A stretch of DNA of 64,000 nt. Origin: Roseateles_B flavus (lineage in GTDB: Bacteria > Pseudomonadota > Gammaproteobacteria > Burkholderiales > Burkholderiaceae_C). A program made the position numbers and the translations under genes. The notes under the pieces were generated by a model. It searched no databases and was not told where the DNA came from. It saw nothing but the letters and a program-made list of their open reading frames with translations. The DNA is taken from contig NZ_JBDPZC010000001.1 in NCBI RefSeq assembly GCF_039872765.1, forward strand, positions 806,001 through 870,000. The letters run 5' to 3'. This document shows, in pieces, positions 45,778 to 54,221 of the stretch (position 1 is its first letter; each line of letters starts with the position of its first letter).

Positions 45778-46650
45778 TCAGGCCGCGTAGCGCTTGCTGC
45801 GCAGATTGCGCTTGATCTCCTGCAGTACCGGCCGCAGCTGCTGGCCCAGGCGCAGGGCCACGCCGGTGGTGAGGATGTCCACGGCGGTGAGGTGCAGCAG
45901 GCGCGAGACCATGGGGCTGTAGCGGTCGTAGTCCTCCGGATGGTCCACTGCCAGCAGCACCTGCCCCGGGGCCTGGCCCAGCTGGGCGAGCGGCGAGCCG
46001 CTGGCGGTGATGATGATGGTGGTCGCCCCCTTCTTGCGGGCGATCTCCGCGGCGTCCAGCAGGTCGCGGCTGCGGCCGGAGTTGGAGATGATCACGGCGC
46101 AGTCGCCCGGGGCCAGCATGGTGGCGCTCATCAGCTGCACATGGCCATCGCTGCAGGCGATGGTGTGCACGCCCAGGCGGAAGAACTTGTGCTGGGCGTC
46201 CTGGGCCACGATGCCGGAGTTGCCCACGCCGTAGAACTCGATGCGCCGGCCCTGGCGGGCGGACTCGGTCAGGGCGGTGATGGCGCGCTCGAAGGCATGG
46301 CTGGCGGCGTCGTTGCGGTAGTGCAGCAGGGCGGCCACGGCGTTGTCGACCACCTTGACGATGAGATCGCCCGGCTTGTCGTCCTCGTCCACCGCGCGGT
46401 GCACGAAGGGCACGCCCTCGTTGACGCTGCCTGCCAGCTTGAGCTTGAAGTCGGCCAGGCCGTCATAGCCCACGCTGCGGCAGAAGCGCACCACCGTGGG
46501 CTTGCTGACATGCGAGCGGTCCGCGAGCTCGCTCACCGGCAGGTTGGCAAAGGACCGAGGGTCGGCGATCAGCAGCTTGGCCACCCGCTGCTCGGCCGGG
46601 GGCAGGGCGGGCAGGGCCGCCTTGACGCGTTCCAGGATGCTCATGCTCAC
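45778..46650 (-). CDS. hexR: Sugar-responsive regulator HexR (RpiR family)
   Basis: HexR represses zwf and other Entner-Doudoroff and central-carbon genes and releases DNA when it binds 2-keto-3-deoxy-6-phosphogluconate. 290 residues. N-terminal helix-turn-helix: 'LPPAEQRVAKLLIADPRSFANLPVSELADRSHVSKPTVVRFCRSVGYDGLADFKLKL'. C-terminal SIS domain: 'RIEFYGVGNSGIVAQDAQHKFFRLG' and 'VIISNSGRSRDLLDAAEIARKKGATTIIITASGSPLAQL'. Start is GTG 46650 (overlapping the zwf stop as GTGA) or ATG 46644. Downstream of zwf in one transcript, which would give feedback control. Confidence 0.93.
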   Translation of the reverse strand: MSMSILERVKAALPALPPAEQRVAKLLIADPRSFANLPVSELADRSHVSKPTVVRFCRSVGYDGLADFKLKLAGSVNEGVPFVHRAVDEDDKPGDLIVKVVDNAVAALLHYRNDAASHAFERAITALTESARQGRRIEFYGVGNSGIVAQDAQHKFFRLGVHTIACSDGHVQLMSATMLAPGDCAVIISNSGRSRDLLDAAEIARKKGATTIIITASGSPLAQLGQAPGQVLLAVDHPEDYDRYSPMVSRLLHLTAVDILTTGVALRLGQQLRPVLQEIKRNLRSKRYAA

Positions 46651-48092
46651 TGCTCCTCGGCCCAGCTGAAGCCGTCACGGGCCACCAGGGCGCTGGCGGC
46701 GGGGGGGCCCCAGCTGCCGGCGGTGTAGGTGCGCGGGCCGTTGCTGTCTGCGGCCCAGGCATCCAGGATGGGCTCGACCCAGCGCCAGGCCTGCTCTTGC
46801 TCGTCGCTGCGCACGAAGAGGTTGAGCTTGCCGGCGATGGCGTCCAGCAGCAGGCGTTCGTACGCACCCACGCGGGCGCTGCCGAAGGCCTTGTCGAAGT
46901 CCAGGTCCAGCGAGACCGGCGCCAGCGACTCCCCGTGCGAATTGCCCTTGGCGGCCAGCAGCTGAAGCTCCAGGCCGTCCTCGGGTTGCAGCTTGATCAC
47001 CAGGCGATTGGGCTGGTTGGCACCCGGGAAGATGGGGTGGGGCACCGGGCGGAAGTTGACGACGATCTGCGCGTCACGCGCCGCGAGGCGCTTGCCGGTA
47101 CGCAGGTAGAAGGGCACGCCGGCCCAGCGCCAGTTCTGCACCTCGGTGCGCAGGGCCACGAAGGTCTCACAGGGGCTGTTCGCGGGGATCTTGGACTCGT
47201 CCAGATAGCCCACCACGGACTTGCCGTCCACGCTGCCGGCGCGGTACTGGCCGCGCACCACATCGCGGACCACGGATTCCGGCGTGAAGGGCTTGAGCGA
47301 GCGCAGCACCTTGAGCTTCTCGTCACGGATGGCGTCGGCGTCGTTCGTGGAGGGCGGCTCCATGGCGATCATGGTCAGCAGCTGCAGCGCATGGTTCTGG
47401 ATCATGTCGCGCAGCGCGCCGGTGCCGTCGTAGAAGGGGCCGCGCGTGCCCACGCCCAGTGATTCGGCCAGGGTGATCTGGATGTTGGCGATGGCCTGGC
47501 GGTTCCACAGCGGCTCGAAGAGCGCGTTGCCGAAGCGCAGGGCCATGAGGTTCTGCACCGAGGGCTTGCCCAGGTAGTGGTCGATGCGGAAGGCCTGCGA
47601 TTCGGTGAAGACCGAGCGCACTACGCGGTTGATGTGCTGGGCGCTGGCCAGGTCATGGCCCAGGGGCTTCTCCAGCACCACGCGCACCTGCGGGCCGTTC
47701 AGCCCCGCGGCGCCCAGCTGCTCGCAGATCTGGGTGAAGAGGTGGGGGCTGGTGGCCAGGTAGAAGACCACGGTGTCTGCGTTGCGCTCGCCCAGCCATT
47801 CCTTGAGCCTCGCGTAGTGCTCGGGCTGGGAGAGGTCCATGCGGCGGTAATGCACCAGGGCCGCGAAGCGCTCGAACTCCTCGTCGCTGGGGCGCTTGGC
47901 GCCCTCGACTTCCTGGAAGCGCTCCTTGAGCCAGTCGCGGTAGCGTTCGTCGGGCATCTCGTCGCGGGCCACGGCCAGGATGCGGCCGCCCTCGGGCAGC
48001 TTGCCGTGGCGGAAGGCCTGGAACAGAGCCGGCATCAGCTTGCGCCAGGTGAGATCGCCAGTGCCACCGAAGAAGACGAGATCGAATGCCAT
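46647..48092 (-). CDS. zwf: Glucose-6-phosphate 1-dehydrogenase Zwf
   Basis: Oxidises glucose 6-phosphate to 6-phosphogluconolactone, feeding the pentose-phosphate and Entner-Doudoroff routes. 481 residues. The dinucleotide-binding N-terminus is 'FDLVFFGGTGDLTWRKLMPAL', the catalytic and substrate motif 'RIDHYLGK' is in 'QAFRIDHYLGKPSVQNLMALRFGN', and 'GVPFYLRTGKRL' follows. The N-terminus is short and starts right at the Rossmann strand, as in other betaproteobacteria. Divergent from tal across a 235-base control region; coupled to hexR. Confidence 0.97.
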   Translation of the reverse strand: MAFDLVFFGGTGDLTWRKLMPALFQAFRHGKLPEGGRILAVARDEMPDERYRDWLKERFQEVEGAKRPSDEEFERFAALVHYRRMDLSQPEHYARLKEWLGERNADTVVFYLATSPHLFTQICEQLGAAGLNGPQVRVVLEKPLGHDLASAQHINRVVRSVFTESQAFRIDHYLGKPSVQNLMALRFGNALFEPLWNRQAIANIQITLAESLGVGTRGPFYDGTGALRDMIQNHALQLLTMIAMEPPSTNDADAIRDEKLKVLRSLKPFTPESVVRDVVRGQYRAGSVDGKSVVGYLDESKIPANSPCETFVALRTEVQNWRWAGVPFYLRTGKRLAARDAQIVVNFRPVPHPIFPGANQPNRLVIKLQPEDGLELQLLAAKGNSHGESLAPVSLDLDFDKAFGSARVGAYERLLLDAIAGKLNLFVRSDEQEQAWRWVEPILDAWAADSNGPRTYTAGSWGPPAASALVARDGFSWAEEQ

Positions 48093-48138
48093 GCCAGGGT
48101 TCCGGTTGAGGCTCGAGCAGATGGTGCTGCTTGAACTC

Positions 48139-48168
48139 TTGATGTAACAAAGTTTCCTGATTTATGAT
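48139..48168 (+). promoter_or_regulatory. Candidate tal promoter with possible HexR operator
   Basis: Plus strand: -35 TTGATG (48139-48144), 18-base spacer, -10 TATGAT (48163-48168). A site TGTAACAAAGTTTCC (48143-48157) overlaps the spacer and partly fits the HexR-type pattern TGTARTWWWWYTACA (recalled). The agreement is imperfect; the hexR gene next door is the main reason to note it. The rest of the zwf-tal gap (48093-48327) holds nothing else I can support. Confidence 0.35.
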
Positions 48169-48327
48169 GCACGAGTTTCGTAACCCGGTCAATCCGGACC
48201 GCCGTCCGCAGGCCTTGCCCTCTGGGAAAGCCTGGATCCTTGCGTCGCGCGCTTGTAACCCTGTTGGGGCCGCGGCGGGCCGGGGAGCGGTTCTAATAGC
48301 GGCCTGCACGAACTTCGGGGTTTCCCT

Positions 48328-49278
48328 ATGCATCAGCTCGAACAACTCAAGGCCTTCACCACCGTCGTCGCCGATACCGGCAACTTCCTGCAACTGGCGC
48401 AGTTCACGCCGCGCGACGCCACGACCAATCCCTCGCTGATCCTGAAGGCCGTGCAGTCGCCCGACTACGCACCCCTGCTGAACGAGACCGTGGCCGCCCA
48501 CAAGGGCAAGCCGCTGGACGAGATCGTGGACCAGGTGCTGGTGCGCTTCGGCCTGGAGATCCTGAAGGTCGTGCCGGGTCGCGTGTCGACCGAGGTCGAC
48601 GCCCGCCTGAGCTTCGACACCGCCGCCACCATCGCCCGCGCCAAACGCCTGATCGGCCTGTACGAAGCCGCCGGCATCGGCCGCGAGCGCGTGCTGATCA
48701 AGATCGCGTCCACCTGGGAAGGCATCCAGGCGGCGCGCGCGCTGGAGCTCGAGGGCATCCGCTGCAACCTGACCCTGCTGTTCTCCTTCTGCCAGGCCGT
48801 GGCTTGCGGTGAAGCCGGCGTGCAGCTGATCTCGCCCTTCGTCGGTCGCATCTATGACTGGTACAAGAAGGCCGCCGGCAGCGCCTGGGACGAGGCCGCG
48901 CAGGCCGGCGCCAACGACCCCGGCGTCAAGTCGGTCAGCCAGATCTACACCTACTACAAAAAGCACGGCATCCGCACCGAGGTGATGGGTGCCAGCTTCC
49001 GCAACATCGGCCAGATCCAGGCCCTGGCGGGCTGCGACCTGCTGACCATCAGCCCGGACCTGCTGGCCCAGCTGCAGGCCAGCGAGGCGCCGCTGAACCG
49101 CGCCCTGGATGCCGCCGCGGCCGCCCGTGCCGAGGTGCCCAAGGTCTCTTACAACGAGGCGGCCTTCCGCTTCGCCCTCAACCAGGATGCCATGGCCACC
49201 GAGAAGCTGGCCGAGGGCATCCGCCTGTTTGCCGTCGATGCCGGCAAGCTGGACCAGATCATCGAAAGCCAACTCTGA
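48328..49278 (+). CDS. tal: Transaldolase Tal
   Basis: Pentose-phosphate enzyme transferring a dihydroxyacetone unit from sedoheptulose 7-phosphate to glyceraldehyde 3-phosphate. 316 residues, type 1 form. 'RDATTNPSLILKA' is the N-terminal signature; the Schiff-base lysine lies in 'RVLIKIASTWEGIQAA'. 'GIRCNLTLLFSFCQAVACGEAGVQLISPFVGRIYDWYKK' and 'VMGASFRNIGQIQALAGCDLLTISPDLL' complete the barrel. The stop shares a base with the pgi start (TGATG). Confidence 0.97.
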   Translation: MHQLEQLKAFTTVVADTGNFLQLAQFTPRDATTNPSLILKAVQSPDYAPLLNETVAAHKGKPLDEIVDQVLVRFGLEILKVVPGRVSTEVDARLSFDTAATIARAKRLIGLYEAAGIGRERVLIKIASTWEGIQAARALELEGIRCNLTLLFSFCQAVACGEAGVQLISPFVGRIYDWYKKAAGSAWDEAAQAGANDPGVKSVSQIYTYYKKHGIRTEVMGASFRNIGQIQALAGCDLLTISPDLLAQLQASEAPLNRALDAAAAARAEVPKVSYNEAAFRFALNQDAMATEKLAEGIRLFAVDAGKLDQIIESQL

Positions 49279-50903
49279 TGCAGCACCCGCGTTGCGACCA
49301 AAGCCCGGCCTGGGCCCTCTTGCAAGCACAGTACCAATCCAGCGGCGCCGCCTTCGACCTGCGCCAGGCCTTTGCCGAGGAGGGATCGCGCTTCGAGCGC
49401 TGGTCCTTCGAGGCTCCGGAGCTGTTCGTGGACCTGTCCAAGAACCGCATCGATGCGCCCACGCTGGCACTGCTGCTGCAACTGGCCCGGGACTGCGGGC
49501 TTGAATCGCAGCGCGAGGCGCTTTTCAAGGGCGAGCCCATCAACCACACCGAGGGCCGCGCCGTGCTGCACACGGCCCTGCGCGCGCCGGCGGGCGGTGC
49601 GCCCTACAGCGACGAGGTCCAGGGCTCGCTGGAGCGCATGCTGGCCTTCGCCGAGAGCGTGCGTGCGGATGCGGGCATCACGGACGTCGTGCACATCGGC
49701 ATCGGCGGCTCGGACCTCGGGCCGGCCATGGTGGTGCAGGCGCTGCAGCCTTACACGGACGCGCATCGCCGCCTGCATTTCGTCTCCAATGTCGACGGGC
49801 ATGACCTGGCCCCCGTGCTGCAGGGCCTGGACGCGCGCAGGACGCTGTTCGTGATCGCCTCCAAGACCTTCACGACCCAGGAGACCCTGGCCAATGCCGA
49901 GGCCGCCAAGGCCTGGTTCCTGGCGCAGGGGGGCACCGACATCGCCCGCCATTTCGTGGCCACCAGCAGCAACACCGCGGCGGCGCAGGCCTTCGGCATC
50001 CACACCAGCTTCGGCTTCTGGGACTGGGTGGGCGGGCGCTACTCGCTGTGGTCGGTGATCGGCCTGCCTATCGCCATCGCCATCGGCGCCGCGGCCTTCC
50101 GCGAGCTGCTCGCCGGTGCTCATGCCATGGATCGCCATTTCGCCGAGACGCCGCAGGAGCGCAATGTGCCGGTGCTGCTGGGGCTGCTGGACCTCTGGTA
50201 CCGCAACTTCCACGGCTTCACGAGCCGCAGCGTGGCGCCCTACCACCAGGGCCTGCGCCGCCTGCCGGCCTACCTCCAGCAGCTGGAGATGGAGAGCAAT
50301 GGCAAGGGCGTGGACCGCGAGGGTCAGGTCTTGCCCTATGGCACCAGCCCGGTCGTGTGGGGCGAGGCCGGCACCAATGGCCAGCACGCCTATTTCCAGA
50401 TGCTGCACCAGGGCACGGATGTGATCCCGGTGGAGTTCATCGCCGTGAAGACCCCGCAGCATGGCGCCCATGTGCAGGGCGAGCTGGCCGAGCGCCTGCG
50501 GGACCAGCACCAGAAGCTGCTGGCCAACTGCCTGGCGCAGTCGCAGGCGCTGATGCAGGGCAAGACGGTGGAGCAGGCGCTGCATGAGAAGGCGCCCACG
50601 GCCTCCGCCGCCCTGGGCAGGCTGACCGTGGCCCGCCATCGCAGCTTCCCCGGCAATCGACCCAGCACCACCATCGTGCTGGAGCAGCTCACGCCGCGCA
50701 GCCTGGGGGCGCTGATCGCGCTCTACGAGCACCGCGTGTTCGTCAGCGGTGCGCTGTGGGGCATCAACAGTTTCGACCAGTGGGGCGTGGAGCTCGGCAA
50801 GGCCTTGTGCAGCAGCCTGCTGCCCCGCCTGGCCAGCGGCGATACGCAGGGCCTGGACGGCTCCACGGCCGGCCTGCTGACGAAGCTGAGAAGCGGAGGC
50901 TAG
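49278..50903 (+). CDS. pgi: Glucose-6-phosphate isomerase Pgi
   Basis: Interconverts glucose 6-phosphate and fructose 6-phosphate. 541 residues. Motifs: 'HIGIGGSDLGPAMVVQAL' , 'VISKTFTTQETL'-type 'VIASKTFTTQETLANAEAAKAWF', 'FGFWDWVGGRYSLWSVIGLPIAIAIG' (signature 1), 'LPAYLQQLEMESNGKGVDREG', 'GEAGTNGQHAYFQMLHQGTDVIPVEFI', and 'GINSFDQWGVELGKAL' (signature 2 with the active-site Lys). The start codon overlaps the tal stop. Full-length and intact. Confidence 0.97.
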   Translation: MQHPRCDQSPAWALLQAQYQSSGAAFDLRQAFAEEGSRFERWSFEAPELFVDLSKNRIDAPTLALLLQLARDCGLESQREALFKGEPINHTEGRAVLHTALRAPAGGAPYSDEVQGSLERMLAFAESVRADAGITDVVHIGIGGSDLGPAMVVQALQPYTDAHRRLHFVSNVDGHDLAPVLQGLDARRTLFVIASKTFTTQETLANAEAAKAWFLAQGGTDIARHFVATSSNTAAAQAFGIHTSFGFWDWVGGRYSLWSVIGLPIAIAIGAAAFRELLAGAHAMDRHFAETPQERNVPVLLGLLDLWYRNFHGFTSRSVAPYHQGLRRLPAYLQQLEMESNGKGVDREGQVLPYGTSPVVWGEAGTNGQHAYFQMLHQGTDVIPVEFIAVKTPQHGAHVQGELAERLRDQHQKLLANCLAQSQALMQGKTVEQALHEKAPTASAALGRLTVARHRSFPGNRPSTTIVLEQLTPRSLGALIALYEHRVFVSGALWGINSFDQWGVELGKALCSSLLPRLASGDTQGLDGSTAGLLTKLRSGG

Positions 50904-50908
50904 TGCCC

Positions 50909-51526
50909 ATGCGTGTGGTCTTCGACTTCGGCGGTGTGCTGTTCCGCTGGCACCCGCCCAGCTTCCTGGCCCGTGTGTGGCCGCATCGCTGTCCTGACGA
51001 GGCCGCGGGGGCCGACGCGGCCCGCGAGTTCTTCACTCAGTACAGCGGCGACTGGGGCGCCTTCGACCAGGGGCTCATCGGCCCCGAGGCCGTGATCGAG
51101 CGCATCGCGGCGCGTACCGGCTGGCCGCAGGTCGAGGTGCGTGCCGTGGTGGACGCCGTACCGGACGAGCTGCAGGCCGTGCCGGGTACCGTGCGCCTCA
51201 TCGAGGCCGCGCAGGCGGCCGGGCATCGAACGCATTACCTCTCCAACATGCCGGGCATCTACGCCGATTACCTGGAGCGGCACTATCCGCTGGACCGCTG
51301 GTTCGAGGGCGGGATCTTCTCCAGCCGCGTCAGGCAGTCCAAGCCGGGCGCCGAGATCTTTGCGTTGATGGAAGCGCAGCTGGGCGTGCCGCCACAGGAC
51401 ATCGTCTTCCTTGATGACCACCCGGCCAATATCGAGGCCGCGGCCGCACGCGGCTGGCAGGCCCTGCTGTTCACCACGCCGGAAGCGGCGGAGCAGACGC
51501 TGCGCGTGCGCGGCCTACTCGGCTGA
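50909..51526 (+). CDS. HAD-superfamily hydrolase (haloacid dehalogenase-like)
   Basis: A 205-residue HAD-IA phosphatase-like protein. Motif I is 'VVFDFGGVLFRWHP' (nucleophile Asp; the second Asp of a DxD pair is Gly, as is common in DFGGV-type members), motif II is near 'THYLSNMPG', and the downstream Lys and acidic motif are 'SKPGAEIFALMEAQLGVPPQDIVFLDDHPANIEAAAARGW'. The start ATG is six bases after the pgi stop, so it is probably co-transcribed with tal-pgi. Substrate unknown; a sugar phosphate is plausible from context. Confidence 0.85.
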   Translation: MRVVFDFGGVLFRWHPPSFLARVWPHRCPDEAAGADAAREFFTQYSGDWGAFDQGLIGPEAVIERIAARTGWPQVEVRAVVDAVPDELQAVPGTVRLIEAAQAAGHRTHYLSNMPGIYADYLERHYPLDRWFEGGIFSSRVRQSKPGAEIFALMEAQLGVPPQDIVFLDDHPANIEAAAARGWQALLFTTPEAAEQTLRVRGLLG

Positions 51527-51546
51527 AGCGGGCCTTCGGACCGCCG

Positions 51547-51753
51547 TCAGTGCGGCAGCGGCTCGTTGTCGTCGGTGGGCGGTGCGGCGGCCACGCGGAA
51601 CGATTCGCTGGCCCAGGCACCGAGGTCCATCTCCCGACAGCGTTCGCCGCAGAAGGGCCGGTAGCGGTTGCTGGGCGCGAAGACGGCATCGCCACCGCAG
51701 TGGGGGCAGGGCACCAGGCGTTCGCCCTGGGCATTCTTCTTGGATGTGCTCAT
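51547..51753 (-). CDS. yacG: DNA gyrase inhibitor / zinc-binding protein YacG
   Basis: YacG binds zinc and inhibits the GyrB domain of DNA gyrase in E. coli. 68 residues from ATG 51753 (MSTSKKNAQGERLV). The Zn ribbon is visible as 'CPHCGGDAVFAPSNRYRPFC' followed by GERC (C-x2-C-x15-C-x3-C), then 'REMDLGAWASESFRVA'. It sits five bases after the zapD stop, and follows coaE-zapD as in many Proteobacteria. Small but highly characteristic. Confidence 0.95.
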   Translation of the reverse strand: MSTSKKNAQGERLVPCPHCGGDAVFAPSNRYRPFCGERCREMDLGAWASESFRVAAAPPTDDNEPLPH

Positions 51754-51758
51754 GGGAC

Positions 51759-52523
51759 TCAGGCGCAAAGCGTCAGTTCAAAGCTGGCGTCCTGGTTGGA
51801 CAGCTTGAGCCGGCCCTCCTCGTCTTGGCGCATCAGGCGGATGGCCACCATGAGGCGGTGGCCGCTGATCTCGGGGATCAGCCCCAGGCTGGGGTCGATG
51901 CGCATGCGCAGCAGCTGGTAACTGCGGCCCTGGGGCAGGCTCTGCTGGTACTGGCCGGCCTGGGCCGCGACCTTGTGCGGCGCGCCGGAGTCGCGCAGCA
52001 GGCCCAGCAGCACCTGCAGGGCCTCGGCCAGCGGCATCAGGGACTGGGTCCACTGCATCAGGTCATTGCGGCGGCGCACCGGCAGGAACTGCTGCCAGGT
52101 GTAGTAGGCCGGCAGGTCGAACTCGCAGGTGCCGCCGGGAATGCTGATGCGGCTGCGGATGCTCATCAGCCATTCGTTGCTGGTGAGCGCATGGCCCGCC
52201 TTGCCGGACAGGGCGTTGAGCTTGTTGAAGGCCGCATCGATGCGCTGGATGACGTTGTCCAGAGCTGCCTCGGAGATGGCCGGATTGCCGCGGTAGCTGT
52301 TGAACTGCGCCTTGTGGCGCTCCAGCTCCTTGAGCAGGTCGGACTTGAGATCGGCCCGCGAGGCCACGTCCATGATCTCGAAGAGGGTGACCAGGGCGAA
52401 GTGGTGGTCCAGGGACGTCTCGCGGGCGATCAGCTGGCCCAGCCGATCGAACAGGTGCTCCAGCCGCAGCATTGTTCGAATGCTTTCGTTGAACGGGTAC
52501 TCGTACAAGACCAAGGCGGACAT
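51759..52523 (-). CDS. zapD: Cell division protein ZapD
   Basis: ZapD cross-links FtsZ filaments at the division ring. 254 residues. The N-terminal helical part 'MSALVLYEYPFNESIRTMLRLEHLFDRLGQLI' and 'HHFALVTLFEIMDVASRADLKSDLLKELERHKAQFNSYRGNPAI' are the family signature; 'PGGTCEFDLPAYYTWQQFLPVRRRNDLMQW' in the second half includes the residues of the C-terminal beta domain. Lies in the classic coaE-zapD-yacG order after pilD, a common gammaproteobacterial and betaproteobacterial arrangement. Confidence 0.96.
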   Translation of the reverse strand: MSALVLYEYPFNESIRTMLRLEHLFDRLGQLIARETSLDHHFALVTLFEIMDVASRADLKSDLLKELERHKAQFNSYRGNPAISEAALDNVIQRIDAAFNKLNALSGKAGHALTSNEWLMSIRSRISIPGGTCEFDLPAYYTWQQFLPVRRRNDLMQWTQSLMPLAEALQVLLGLLRDSGAPHKVAAQAGQYQQSLPQGRSYQLLRMRIDPSLGLIPEISGHRLMVAIRLMRQDEEGRLKLSNQDASFELTLCA

Positions 52524-52660
52524 CCCAGGGCAATTGGCGTTGTGGGCGCGCAGGCCGGCTCAGTGGCCGGCAGGCGGATGGCGGATTGTTTCACAGCCGG
52601 CCGTCCTCCCTGAAGCCCGCTGCACCGAAATGGCGGGCATGGGGACGGGGCGGTGGCCCA

Positions 52661-53251
52661 TCAGGCCTGCCAGTGTGCGGCAAGCTGCCGGACTTCCAGG
52701 GCCAGCGCGGCCAGGTCCAGGCCTTCGTTGCAGATCACCGCATCGGCTGCCGCGCGGCGCTGCTCGCGCGTGGCCTGCTGCGCGAGCACGGCCAGCACGG
52801 CCTCGCGCGTCCAGCCATTGCGGGCCATCACGCGCAGCACCTGCGTCTCGGGTGCGCAGTCCACCACCAGCACCCGGTCCACGCGCTGGCGCCACCGGCC
52901 GGATTCCACCAGCAGGGGCACATCGAAGACGATCCAGGGGCTCCCTGCCGCCGCGAGCTCCTGGCGGCGGGTCTCCTCGCCGATCATGGGGTGCAGGACG
53001 CCTTCCAGCCGCTTGCGGGCCTCCGGATCGCGGAAGGCCAGCTCGCGCATGAAGCTGCGGTCCAGGGCGCCGTCGCCGGCCTGTGCCTGGGGTCCGAAGG
53101 CTGCCACGAGCGCGGGCATCGCCGCCCCGCCGGGTGCCGTCAGGCGGCGCGAGATGGCGTCGGTGTCGATCAGGGCAGCCCCGAGCTCGGCCAGGCAGCG
53201 CGCCACCGTGCTCTTGCCGCTGCCGATGCCGCCCGTCAGTCCGATGCGCAT
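52661..53251 (-). CDS. coaE: Dephospho-CoA kinase CoaE
   Basis: Last step of coenzyme A synthesis: phosphorylates dephospho-CoA. 196 residues. P-loop 'LTGGIGSGKST' at the N-terminus, 'LIDTDAISRRLTAPGG' (substrate-binding Asp), 'HPMIGEETRRQE', 'WIVFDVPLLVESG' and the lid 'RNGWTREAVLAVLAQQATREQRRAAADAVICNEG' complete the family pattern. Starts 23 bases after the pilD stop, and a 137-base gap separates it from zapD with no clear terminator. Confidence 0.97.
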   Translation of the reverse strand: MRIGLTGGIGSGKSTVARCLAELGAALIDTDAISRRLTAPGGAAMPALVAAFGPQAQAGDGALDRSFMRELAFRDPEARKRLEGVLHPMIGEETRRQELAAAGSPWIVFDVPLLVESGRWRQRVDRVLVVDCAPETQVLRVMARNGWTREAVLAVLAQQATREQRRAAADAVICNEGLDLAALALEVRQLAAHWQA

Positions 53252-53273
53252 GCGCTGATCCCGCGGCGTTCGT

Positions 53274-54218
53274 TCAATACCCGCCCAGCCACCAGGTCAT
53301 CAGCCGTGCCGGGCCGATCAGCAGCACAGCCAGCCCGCCTCCAGCGAGGAAGGGCCCGAAGGGCACATAGCGGCCCTCGCGCAGGCTGCTGGTGAGCTTC
53401 ATGGCGATGCCCACGATGGCGCCGATCACCGAGGCGCTCAGCACGATGGGTAGCACCATCTGCCAGCCCAGCCAGGCGCCCAGCGCGGCCAGCAGCTTGA
53501 AGTCACCGTAGCCCATGCCTTCCTTGCCGGTCAGGAGCTTGAACAGCCAGTACACCGACCAGAGGCTCAGATAGCCCGTCAGTGCCCCGATCAGGGCCTG
53601 GTCCAGGGGCAGGGTCCAGCCCAGCAGGGCGGCCCACAGGCCGGCCCATAGCAGGGGCTGGTTGATGCTGTCAGGCAGCAGGGTGGTGTCCCAGTCGATG
53701 GCCGCCAGGGCGATCAGCGCCGCCGCGAAGCCGCACCACAGCAGGGCCTGGGCCTGCGGGCCGAAGCGCCAGGCGATGAGGGCGAACAGGGTGCCGGTCA
53801 GGGCCTCGAGGAGGGGGTAGCGGAAGGAGATCGGCGTCTTGCAGGACGCGCAGCGCCCCCCCAGGCGCAGCCAGCCCAGCAGGGGCAGGTTCTCGTGCCA
53901 GGCCAGCTGGTGGCCGCACTTGGGACAGCGCGAGCGGGGGCGGGACAGGCTGAACGGCGCTTGCTTCTCCACGGCCTCGCCCAGCCGGCGGATCTGCTCG
54001 GCCAGCGGGCCGGACTCGGCCGCCGGCAGGCCGGCGCTTCGTTCCAGCACCTGGGCGTCACCGAGGTGGGCCGAGGCGTCCAGGGTCCAGTCACGTTCCA
54101 TGATGCGCGGCAGGCGCAGCACCACCACGTTCAGAAAGCTGCCAATGCACAGGCCCAGCAGGCCCAGGGCCCAGGGACTGAGCAGGTGCTGCCAGTCCGG
54201 CGAGATCACGAGAGGCAT
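53274..54218 (-). CDS. pilD: Prepilin peptidase PilD
   Basis: Inner-membrane aspartic protease and methylase that removes leaders of pilins and type II pseudopilins. 314 residues. 'GLLGLCIGSFLNVVVLRLPRIMERDW' is the N-terminal family motif. The zinc site is CPKCGH...CASCK (C-x2-C pairs about 25 residues apart). The catalytic Asp residues are in 'AAIDWDTTLLPDSI' and 'GMGYGDFKLLAALGAWLG'. About eight membrane segments. It is the only prepilin peptidase in view and would serve both the pil and gsp clusters. Four bases follow the pilC stop. Confidence 0.97.
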   Translation of the reverse strand: MPLVISPDWQHLLSPWALGLLGLCIGSFLNVVVLRLPRIMERDWTLDASAHLGDAQVLERSAGLPAAESGPLAEQIRRLGEAVEKQAPFSLSRPRSRCPKCGHQLAWHENLPLLGWLRLGGRCASCKTPISFRYPLLEALTGTLFALIAWRFGPQAQALLWCGFAAALIALAAIDWDTTLLPDSINQPLLWAGLWAALLGWTLPLDQALIGALTGYLSLWSVYWLFKLLTGKEGMGYGDFKLLAALGAWLGWQMVLPIVLSASVIGAIVGIAMKLTSSLREGRYVPFGPFLAGGGLAVLLIGPARLMTWWLGGY

Positions 54219-54221
54219 GCG

